The notes beneath the pieces are model-generated. The model had not been told where the DNA came from. It did not search any database and saw nothing but the letters and a program-made list of their open reading frames with translations. The position numbers and the translations under genes were made by a program. Shown here in pieces: positions 1 to 5,203 of a stretch of 5,821 nt of DNA. Every line of letters begins with the position of its first letter. Position 1 is the first letter of the stretch. The stretch is from an uncultured Clostridia bacterium. GTDB taxonomy: Bacteria > Bacillota > Clostridia > Christensenellales > Aristaeellaceae. The stretch is taken from the NCBI GenBank assembly GCA_934615145.1, contig CAKTTM010000122.1, forward strand, positions 1 through 5,821, given 5' to 3'.

Positions 1-1407
1 CGGCACGATGGTGACGGTGTGCACCTCATCGCACAGCGGCAGGTAGTGCCCCACCACCGCGTGGCCCGCCTCGTGGTAGGCAACGATGCGCTTGTCTTCC
101 TCCAGCACCTTGTGGCTCTTCTTTTCGGGGCCCATCTGCACGCGCTCCACCGCCTCGATCAGATCCAGCTGATGGATGGTGGTATGACCCTTGCGGGCGG
201 CAAGCAGGGCGCCCTCGTTCATGATGTTTTCCAGGTCGGCGCCGGTGGCAAAGGGGGTGCGCTTGGCGATGTTCTCAAGGTTGACATCCTCAGCCAGCGG
301 CTTGCCGCGGGAGTGCACCTTCAGCACGGCGATGCGGCCATTGATGTCAGGGTAATGTACGGTGACCTGCCTGTCAAAGCGGCCGGGCCTGAGCAGCGCT
401 GGGTCCAGGATATCGCGGCGGTTGGTCGCGGCCATCACAATGACGCCCTCATTGGTGGTGAAGCCATCCATCTCAACCAGCAGCTGGTTGAGCGTCTGCT
501 CCCGCTCGTCATGCCCGCCGCCCAGGCCAGCGCCGCGATGGCGGCCAACGGCGTCAATCTCATCGATGAAGACAATGCTGGGGGCCGTGCGCTTGGCCTG
601 CTCAAACAGGTCGCGCACGCGGCTGGCGCCCACGCCCACAAACATCTCCACAAAGTCAGAGCCGCTGATGGAGAAGAAGGGGACCTTGGCCTCCCCCGCC
701 ACAGCCTTGGCCAGCAGGGTCTTGCCCGTGCCGGGAGGGCCCACCAGCAGCACGCCCTTGGGGATGCGGGCGCCAAGATCAAGATAGGCTTTGGGGTGCT
801 TGAGAAAGTCGACGATCTCCTGAAGCTCTTCCTTCTCCTCGTCAGCGCCCGCCACATCGGCAAAGGTGATCTTGTTCTTGTTGGGGTCGACCATGTTGGC
901 ATGGCTCTTGCCAAAGCTCATCACCTTGGAGTTGCCGCCGGTCTGCTGGCGCATCATCACATACCAGAACACCATTACCAGCCCAAGCGGGACGATGAAG
1001 GGCAGCATGTCGATGTACCAGGGTGTGACAATGGGCGGCAGATAATCTATCTTGAGGGCGCGGCCATTGAAGGCCAGCTCGCCCACGCTGACGGTATCCA
1101 CATCGAGCTTGTTCTGGGAGGCGTACATGCGCAGCAGCGTATCGGTAAAGTCAGGCCCAATGGTGCTTTCAAAGTCATAGCGGGCCGGGAAATCAGACTC
1201 CGCCGTCAAAGTGGGCGCAGACAGGCCGATGAGTGAATTGCCGCGGATGGCAACGCGGGCGACCTTGCCTGCCCTGACATTCTCAAGGAGCTCTGGATAC
1301 TCGACCCTTGTGGTGGGGATCTTGATGCTGTCGGAAATAATGAACGCCAGCATTAAAAATGCGGCCACCATGAAAACATAGCCGAGCATGCCTCGGGACT
1401 TTCGCAA
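1..1407 (-). CDS. ftsH: ATP-dependent zinc metalloprotease FtsH (3' end beyond the window)
   Basis: FtsH is a membrane-anchored AAA+ protease that unfolds and degrades misfolded membrane proteins and short-lived regulators, working as a hexamer on the cytoplasmic face. 469 residues are visible. TM1 lies at about 8-24, an extracytoplasmic domain at about 25-130 and TM2 at about 131-152. The AAA+ module has Walker A GPPGTGKT at 223-230, Walker B VFIDE at 279-283 and second-region-of-homology arginines R340 and R343. The zinc motif HEAGH is at 445-449. The frame stays open to the left edge, so the rest of the protease domain, including the third zinc ligand (an Asp), is cut off; full-length members are usually 600-670 residues. 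The TTG start is chosen because AAGGAGG lies 9 bases upstream; the first in-frame ATG (codon 7) is too far from it. The gene follows hpt by 125 bases, as in many Firmicutes. Confidence 0.97.
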   Translation of the reverse strand, partial: MRKSRGMLGYVFMVAAFLMLAFIISDSIKIPTTRVEYPELLENVRAGKVARVAIRGNSLIGLSAPTLTAESDFPARYDFESTIGPDFTDTLLRMYASQNKLDVDTVSVGELAFNGRALKIDYLPPIVTPWYIDMLPFIVPLGLVMVFWYVMMRQQTGGNSKVMSFGKSHANMVDPNKNKITFADVAGADEEKEELQEIVDFLKHPKAYLDLGARIPKGVLLVGPPGTGKTLLAKAVAGEAKVPFFSISGSDFVEMFVGVGASRVRDLFEQAKRTAPSIVFIDEIDAVGRHRGAGLGGGHDEREQTLNQLLVEMDGFTTNEGVIVMAATNRRDILDPALLRPGRFDRQVTVHYPDINGRIAVLKVHSRGKPLAEDVNLENIAKRTPFATGADLENIMNEGALLAARKGHTTIHQLDLIEAVERVQMGPEKKSHKVLEEDKRIVAYHEAGHAVVGHYLPLCDEVHTVTIVP

Positions 1408-1416
1408 AACAGGGTT

Positions 1417-1423
1417 CCTCCTT
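1417..1423 (-). promoter_or_regulatory. Shine-Dalgarno sequence of ftsH (decides TTG start)
   Basis: On the minus strand this reads AAGGAGG, a full match to the anti-Shine-Dalgarno core. It is separated by 9 bases from the TTG at 1407. The alternative ATG at 1389 would be 27 bases away, so TTG is the better start. Confidence 0.85.
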
Positions 1424-1441
1424 AGTGAGCAATCATTCAAG

Positions 1442-1471
1442 AGTATACCACGCCGGCGGATTTTGATGCAA
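1442..1471 (-). promoter_or_regulatory. Candidate ftsH promoter, extended -10 type
   Basis: On the minus strand, TTGCAT (1471-1466) is followed after 18 bases by TATACT (1447-1442). The -10 matches 5 of 6 consensus bases and is preceded by TG plus one base, the extended -10 signature, which can offset the weak -35 (3 of 6). The predicted transcript start is near 1435, giving a leader of about 28 bases that contains the ftsH Shine-Dalgarno. This would let ftsH be transcribed separately from tilS-hpt. Confidence 0.5.
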
Positions 1472-1532
1472 CCAAATCAGCCGTCACGGGTAGTCTGGTA
1501 TGTAAATTGTTTATGAATGAAGCCGGCCAGGC

Positions 1533-2090
1533 TTAAAGTGTATACACGCTGGGATCCAGGACCCCCACCTCGGGCAGGTTGCGGTACTTCTCCGCGTAGT
1601 CCAGCCCATAGCCCACCACAAACTCGTTGGGGATGTCAAAGCAGGAATAGTCTACCTCAAGCTGCGTGCGCCGGCGCACCGGCTTGTCCAGGAAGGTGGC
1701 CAGCCGCACCGACTTGGCACCGCGCTGATCCAAGGTCTGCTTGATGTAGGACAGCGTCAGGCCGCTGTCGACAATGTCCTCCACCACCAGCACATCCTTG
1801 CCCAGCACATCGTGATCCAGATCCTTGAGGATGCGCACCACGCCCGAGGTCTTGGTGCTGCTGCCATAGCTGGAGATGGCCATGAAGTCGATGGCCAGCG
1901 GCAGGTCAATATGGCGCAGCAGGTCGGTGAAGAACATCACCGCGCCCTTGAGGATGCAGATGCACACCAGATCCTTGCCCTGATAATCCTGTGTCAGCTG
2001 CTGACCCAGCTTCTTGACGGCCTCGTCAATCTCCGTCCTGCTGATCAATACCCTGGTCAGGTCCTTGTACAATTCCATGTCCTTGTGCAT
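1533..2090 (-). CDS. hpt: Hypoxanthine(-guanine) phosphoribosyltransferase
   Basis: This cytoplasmic purine-salvage enzyme transfers the phosphoribosyl group of PRPP to hypoxanthine or guanine, making IMP or GMP. The 185-residue product matches the usual length of about 180. The PRPP-binding signature VLVVEDIVDSGLT is at 100-112, with the acidic pair E104-D105 and the presumed catalytic D108. K136 in LDKP is the likely purine-contacting lysine. The C-terminal block VVGYGLDYAEKYRNLP (158-173) supplies the Asp and Arg near magnesium and pyrophosphate. The start is uncertain: ATG at 2090 has GGGGGA 8 bases upstream, while the ATG four codons in (2078) gives a 181-residue protein closer to Bacillus homologues but has poorer ribosome-site spacing. 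The gene starts inside the 3' end of tilS and precedes ftsH, the conserved Firmicutes order. Confidence 0.96.
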   Translation of the reverse strand: MHKDMELYKDLTRVLISRTEIDEAVKKLGQQLTQDYQGKDLVCICILKGAVMFFTDLLRHIDLPLAIDFMAISSYGSSTKTSGVVRILKDLDHDVLGKDVLVVEDIVDSGLTLSYIKQTLDQRGAKSVRLATFLDKPVRRRTQLEVDYSCFDIPNEFVVGYGLDYAEKYRNLPEVGVLDPSVYTL

Positions 2091-3414
2091 CCTGCTTTTC
2101 CCCCATGTTGTGATGAATGATCTGTCCGGGCAGCGCGCCGCGATAGCTCAGCCGGCGCACCTGGCGCGTGCTGTCGCTGACGGCCGCTGTCTGCGCCATC
2201 CCGACGCCGATGACCCACAGCACCTGAGAGCCCAGGCACAGCAGTGGCCAAGAGTCGCGCAGCGGACGGTCGATCTTGCGGTCTATCATGTATTCGCTCA
2301 GGCGAAGGCTTCCTCCTGCACCCAGGGGCGCAATCCTGTCCCCCGGCTGACGATAGCGCAGCGTCGCCCCCTGCAGCAAGTCCGCATCAAAGCGCTGGCT
2401 CAATACACTGATTGTGTCCCCACCTTCAACGAGCTGGCCCAGCGGCAGCGGCCGCGATATCCCGGGCGCCAAAAGGAAGAGCCTTTCCCCCGTTCGCAGC
2501 GCCTGCGCGCCACCGGGCAGATTGCACATGGCCCCGGCAGCCTCATCCAGCAAGCTGACCAGGCGCAGCGTCTGCTCATGATCAAGCGTCAGACCAGCCG
2601 CTTGACACAGCGCGCGCAGCAGCCTCCGCCTGGCCGCCTCGTGCAGGGCAAGGGCAGGCGCCAGCATCAGAAAGGGCGCTGGCGGGCCAAAGCTGGCATG
2701 CGCCGCCAGCCAATCCCTGGTAAAGCCTGCCCAGTAGTCCTCCTCATAGCGCAGGATATCGGCCGTGCGGCCCAGCATCTCGGGCAGCCGGGGCTGCATG
2801 CTCTGCATAAGTGGCATCAGCTGCAGCCGGATGGCATTGCGTTGGTGCCTGGTATCCAGGTTGCTTTCGTCCTCCCGCCAGGACAGACCATTGGCTTTGA
2901 GGAAGTCAGTCAATTTTTCCTTGCGCAGCTCCAGCAGCGGCCGCCACAGGCCTCTGTCAAAGGGCCGCATGCCTGCAAGCCCCGTTGGCCCCGCGCCATG
3001 CAGCAGGTGGAGCATCATGGTCTCTGCCTGATCGTCGGCGTGATGCGCCAAGGCGATCACCGGGCAGTCAAAGGCTTGTCGTGCCTCCTCCAAGGCCGCA
3101 TACCTGGCTTCCCTGGCGGCCGCCTCCAGGCTGCCCTGCCGCGCAACCTTCACATGCTTGACCGCCAGACGAATGCCTGCGCTGTGGCACAGGTCGCTGA
3201 CGAACTGCGCCTCCTCATCGGCTGCCTCGCGCAGGCCATGATGCACATGCGCCGCAAAGAGCGCAAAGCCTTCATCAAGGGCCAGGCGGCGCAGCAAGTG
3301 AAACAGCGCCACTGAATCCGCCCCGCCGGACAGCCCTAGCAGAACACGCCCAGGACGCCCAATCCCCTGGTAGGATGCCTTGATGAGGCTTAGCAGACTG
3401 TCAGCTTCATACAT
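2026..3414 (-). CDS. tilS: tRNA(Ile)-lysidine synthase TilS
   Basis: TilS uses ATP to attach lysine to C34 of tRNA-Ile(CAU), so that it reads AUA and is charged with isoleucine; it is normally essential. The 462-residue protein has the N-type ATP-pyrophosphatase P-loop SGGADS (29-34), HVHHGLR (56-62), HHADDQAET (124-132), and SWREDESN followed by an Arg-rich RNAIR stretch (178-196). The C-terminal TilS domain is at about 351-425 and includes RYRQPGDRIAPLG (353-365). Residues beyond about 426 form a Gln/Asp/Gly-rich tail, whose last 20 or so codons overlap hpt. The ATG is the only ATG/GTG/TTG before the P-loop, and an in-frame TAG lies four codons upstream. No Shine-Dalgarno is visible; the promoter geometry suggests a leaderless mRNA. 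Confidence 0.96.
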   Translation of the reverse strand: MYEADSLLSLIKASYQGIGRPGRVLLGLSGGADSVALFHLLRRLALDEGFALFAAHVHHGLREAADEEAQFVSDLCHSAGIRLAVKHVKVARQGSLEAAAREARYAALEEARQAFDCPVIALAHHADDQAETMMLHLLHGAGPTGLAGMRPFDRGLWRPLLELRKEKLTDFLKANGLSWREDESNLDTRHQRNAIRLQLMPLMQSMQPRLPEMLGRTADILRYEEDYWAGFTRDWLAAHASFGPPAPFLMLAPALALHEAARRRLLRALCQAAGLTLDHEQTLRLVSLLDEAAGAMCNLPGGAQALRTGERLFLLAPGISRPLPLGQLVEGGDTISVLSQRFDADLLQGATLRYRQPGDRIAPLGAGGSLRLSEYMIDRKIDRPLRDSWPLLCLGSQVLWVIGVGMAQTAAVSDSTRQVRRLSYRGALPGQIIHHNMGEKQDAQGHGIVQGPDQGIDQQDGD

Positions 3415-3420
3415 GCGCCT

Positions 3421-3449
3421 ATTCTATCTGATAAGGCGCCGGGGCTCAA
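3421..3449 (-). promoter_or_regulatory. tilS promoter, predicted leaderless start
   Basis: On the minus strand, TTGAGC (3449-3444, 4 of 6) and TAGAAT (3426-3421, 5 of 6) are separated by exactly 17 bases. The -10 ends only 6 bases before the tilS ATG, so transcription should start at or next to the A of the start codon. The absence of any Shine-Dalgarno there fits this. Confidence 0.6.
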
Positions 3450-3472
3450 GACGAAAATAATCAGAAACAGGT

Positions 3473-3489
3473 ATTGACCTTCTTTGACT
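3473..3489 (+). promoter_or_regulatory. CtsR-type heat-shock operator
   Basis: On the minus strand this reads AGTCAAA-GAA-GGTCAAT. The CtsR box is a direct heptad repeat RGTCAAA-NAN-RGTCAAA. Here the first heptad matches 7 of 7, the spacer has the required middle A, and the second heptad matches 6 of 7. It covers the hsp20 -35 box, where a bound repressor would block RNA polymerase. CtsR represses clp genes, and in some lactic acid bacteria hsp18-type genes. The ctsR gene itself is not in the window. Confidence 0.75.
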
Positions 3490-3502
3490 TTCATGCTATA
3501 AT
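3474..3502 (+). promoter_or_regulatory. hsp20 promoter (housekeeping sigma)
   Basis: TTGACC (3474-3479, 5 of 6) and TATAAT (3497-3502, perfect) are separated by 17 bases. TGC just before the -10 gives an extended -10 signature as well. The predicted start is near 3509, about 54 bases before the hsp20 ATG. Such a strong promoter fits a gene held off by a repressor and released on heat stress. Confidence 0.85.
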
Positions 3503-3508
3503 CAAGAT

Positions 3509-3532
3509 GTCGAAAGGACAGCAGCCTTCGAC
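3509..3532 (+). other. Stem-loop at the 5' end of the hsp20 leader
   Basis: GTCGAA-A-GG (3509-3517) pairs with CCTTCGAC (3525-3532), giving 8 base pairs with one bulged A and a 7-base loop. It begins at the predicted transcript start. A 5'-terminal hairpin of this kind can protect an mRNA from decay. It does not cover the ribosome site at 3548-3553, so it is not itself an obvious RNA thermometer. Confidence 0.45.
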
Positions 3533-3547
3533 CACCATGATCTCATG

Positions 3548-3553
3548 AGGAGG
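3548..3553 (+). promoter_or_regulatory. Shine-Dalgarno sequence of hsp20 (decides start)
   Basis: AGGAGG lies 9 bases before the ATG at 3563. An earlier in-frame ATG at 3545 lies immediately upstream of this motif and cannot use it, so the protein starts at 3563. Confidence 0.9.
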
Positions 3554-3562
3554 AAATCAAGC

Positions 3563-4045
3563 ATGTTAACACTCGTTCCCTACAGAAGGTATCTCGGACA
3601 GCGCGCCATGCGCAGCTCCCTGTTTGATGACCAGTTTTTCCGCAACTTCTTCAATATGTCTGACGCCATGGGCTCGACAGGCTTCCGCGTGGATGTGCAG
3701 GAAAAGGGCGACAGCTATCTGTTGACCGCAGAGTTGCCGGGCGTCAGCATGGATCGCATCAACCTGAGCCTTAACGAGGATGTGCTGAGCATCAGCGCGG
3801 ACTTTGACAGCAGGCAGGAGCAGGAGAAGGGCAGCTACTATTACAGCGAGCGCCGCAGCGGCCATGTGGAGCGCAGCTTCAATGTGGAGGGCATCAATCA
3901 GGACGCCATCACCGCGGACTATGACAACGGTATCCTCAGCGTCACGCTGCCAAAGAGCCAGCCTGAGGCGCAGAAAGCGCCCCGCAAGATCGCCATCAAC
4001 ACCGCCAGGCTTGAGGCCGCAAAGTCAGACGAAACTAGCAACTAA
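3563..4045 (+). CDS. Small heat-shock protein, Hsp20/alpha-crystallin family
   Basis: This is an ATP-independent cytoplasmic holdase chaperone that binds unfolding proteins during heat stress and keeps them refoldable. From the ATG at 3563 it has 160 residues, typical for the family. The N-terminal arm (1-39) carries the usual aromatic-rich stretch FDDQFFRNFF (21-30). The alpha-crystallin domain spans about 40-131, with AELPGV at 56-61 and the signature DNGILSVTLPK at 121-131. The C-terminal tail carries the oligomer-docking I-x-I motif as IAI (143-145). The gene is a single transcription unit between a strong promoter with a CtsR box and a strong terminator, which supports stress-controlled expression. 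The family assignment is secure; I give no symbol because hsp18/hsp20/ibp names vary between species. Confidence 0.96.
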   Translation: MLTLVPYRRYLGQRAMRSSLFDDQFFRNFFNMSDAMGSTGFRVDVQEKGDSYLLTAELPGVSMDRINLSLNEDVLSISADFDSRQEQEKGSYYYSERRSGHVERSFNVEGINQDAITADYDNGILSVTLPKSQPEAQKAPRKIAINTARLEAAKSDETSN

Positions 4046-4059
4046 GCCATCACCAATTC

Positions 4060-4090
4060 AGACGGGGGAGCGATCCCCCGTCTTCTTTTT
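4060..4090 (+). terminator. Rho-independent terminator of hsp20
   Basis: AGACGGGGG (4060-4068) pairs perfectly with CCCCCGTCT (4075-4083), a 9-base-pair stem with a 6-base loop, followed by TTCTTTTT to 4090. It begins 14 bases after the hsp20 stop codon. Confidence 0.93.
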
Positions 4091-4112
4091 GGGCGATAGG
4101 ATAAGCGTTTTC

Positions 4113-4141
4113 TTGACGCGCACTGGCCCAGATAGTATGAT
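4113..4141 (+). promoter_or_regulatory. Promoter of the rhomboid-like gene
   Basis: TTGACG (4113-4118, 5 of 6) and TATGAT (4136-4141, 5 of 6) are 17 bases apart. The expected transcript start near 4148 lies downstream of the in-frame ATGs at 4137 and 4140, which rules those out as starts on this transcript. Confidence 0.75.
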
Positions 4142-4172
4142 GACGCCATCCTCAACGAAAGGTGCTGTGTAC

Positions 4173-4820
4173 ATGAAGTGGCTCAACGCCCTGGAGCGTA
4201 GGTTGTACAGACTGCGCATACAACCCTTCTTCCGCTATGTCATCTTCGCCATGGCAGGTGTCTACCTGCTGCAGCTTTTCTTCCCCGCCTATAGTCTGCT
4301 GGGTCAGATGGCGCTCTATATGCCGATGGTCTATCGCGGCCAGATCTGGCGGCTGCTCACCTTCCTGCTGATACCGCCACTCAGCTCGCCACTGTATGCC
4401 CTGCTGACACTCTATTTCTATTACTTCATCGGCACCACGCTGGAGGCCCGCTGGGGCGCCCGTCGCTTAGTTCTGTACTATGTCATCGGGGCCCTGGGCG
4501 CCATCCTGGCGGCGGTGCTGACCCAGGCCGGTACCAATCTCTATGTCTATCTGTCCATGTTCTTTGCATTGGCCATCCTCAACCCGGAGAACCAGATACT
4601 GCTGTTCTTCTTCCTGCCCGTCAAAATGAAGTGGCTGGCCCTGCTCAGCGCCCTGTATTTCGTCTACATGCTGGTGATCGGCAGCTGGGTGCAACGCGCC
4701 GCCATCGTGTTCAGCCTGCTCAATGTCATCCTCTTCTTTGGCGGTGACATCATCAACCTGGTGCGCAGCAATCTGTCGCAGTGGCGCAGGCGGCAGGAAT
4801 TCAAGAATCACAGGCGCTGA
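4173..4820 (+). CDS. Rhomboid-fold membrane protein, probably without protease activity
   Basis: This 215-residue protein has about six hydrophobic spans (roughly 21-39, 44-70, 72-88, 98-117, 123-157 in two parts, 158-190) and a basic C-terminus (WRRRQEFKNHRR, 204-215). It shows rhomboid-superfamily landmarks: GQIWRLLTF at 57-65 after the first span, and GTTLEARWGARR at 87-98, the loop-plus-helix signature before the core. At the usual GxSG position there is only YLSM (126-129), and no histidine occurs in the later spans, so both members of the Ser-His pair appear to be lost. Such proteins resemble derlins and pseudo-rhomboids, which bind membrane substrates without cutting. The ATG at 4173 has AAAGGTG 8 bases upstream and lies after the promoter. 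It is flanked by its own promoter and terminator. Partner and substrate are unknown. Confidence 0.8.
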   Translation: MKWLNALERRLYRLRIQPFFRYVIFAMAGVYLLQLFFPAYSLLGQMALYMPMVYRGQIWRLLTFLLIPPLSSPLYALLTLYFYYFIGTTLEARWGARRLVLYYVIGALGAILAAVLTQAGTNLYVYLSMFFALAILNPENQILLFFFLPVKMKWLALLSALYFVYMLVIGSWVQRAAIVFSLLNVILFFGGDIINLVRSNLSQWRRRQEFKNHRR

Positions 4821-4832
4821 GCCATATGAAAG

Positions 4833-4863
4833 ACCGGCCGGGCGAAATGCCTGGCCGGTTTTT
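4833..4863 (+). terminator. Rho-independent terminator between convergent genes
   Basis: ACCGGCCGGGC (4833-4843) pairs with GCCTGGCCGGT (4849-4859), an 11-base-pair stem with one G-U pair and a 5-base loop, followed by five Ts (4859-4863). It ends the rhomboid-like gene. On the minus strand the same hairpin is followed by a weaker CTTTCAT tract, so it may also stop transcripts reading out of rnpB. Confidence 0.9.
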
Positions 4864-4869
4864 ATGTGA

Positions 4870-5196
4870 TTGAGCGTAGCCTGTAAGCCGAGTTCTGTCG
4901 AGAATGGTCATCTATCTAGGCAATCTGTCGCCAGACTGCTCCAGCGATTACGAAAGCGGGACGGGCCGCCCATGTGCTTTCAGCTATCTTGCACCAGGTG
5001 GGGTTTACATGACGGACAAGTCGCCAGGCCGCCGGTGCGCTCTTACCGCACCTTTCCACCCTTACCGATCACTCGGCGGTATCTCTCTGTTGCACTCGCC
5101 TTGGAGTCGCCTCCACCAGCCGTTAGCTGGCACCCTGCCCTGTGGTGCTCGGACTTTCCTCATGCGCAAGCGCATGCGACCATTCAGCTACCTCAA
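4870..5196 (-). ncRNA. rnpB: RNase P RNA, bacterial class A
   Basis: This is the catalytic RNA that, with the protein RnpA, trims the 5' leader from tRNA precursors. On the minus strand it shows the conserved blocks in order: AGGAAAGTCCGAGC, AGGGCAGGGTGCCAGCTAAC, AGTGCAACAGAGAG, GGTGCGGTAAGAGCGCACCG, GTAAACCCCACCTGGTGCAA, CTAGATAGATGACC and CGACAGAACTCGGCTTA. Helices can be drawn: P1 joins both ends (TTGAG/CTCAA and GTAGC/GCTAC), P2 pairs 5178-5185 with 4902-4909 (8 perfect pairs), P3 is a very short hairpin at 5161-5176, and P9 and P18 carry GCGA tetraloops. P16 and P17 with a GCCC loop able to form P6 mark class A. The ends are set from P1 and may be off by a few bases. It begins 7 bases after the stop of the upstream zinc-ribbon gene. 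Open frames across it are chance. Confidence 0.96.
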
Positions 5197-5203
5197 AAAC
5201 AAC

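Noticed and set aside
19..1236. Long open frame on the plus strand across ftsH
   Set aside because: It is antisense to clear FtsH motifs on the minus strand (Walker A, Walker B, HEAGH) and its translation resembles no protein family; it is a by-product of GC-rich codon use.
1520..1534. Inverted repeat AAGCC/GGCTT at the hpt stop codon as a terminator
   Set aside because: The stem is only 5 base pairs and no T-run follows on the minus strand.
1538..1547. Perfect palindrome GTGTATACAC
   Set aside because: It lies inside the last codons of hpt (Val-Tyr-Thr) and has no second copy or promoter nearby; a chance match is likely.
2014..3315. 433-codon open frame on the plus strand opposite tilS
   Set aside because: The minus strand carries all TilS motifs; the plus-strand product is Gln/Arg/His-rich without recognisable domains.
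3415..3562. CIRCE (HrcA) element upstream of hsp20
   Set aside because: No TTAGCACTC/GAGTGCTAA inverted repeat is present; the direct repeat fits CtsR instead.
3804..4172. N-terminal extension of the rhomboid-like frame back into hsp20
   Set aside because: The extension overlaps hsp20 out of frame and crosses its terminator; the promoter at 4113-4141 and the ribosome site at 4158-4164 place the start at 4173.
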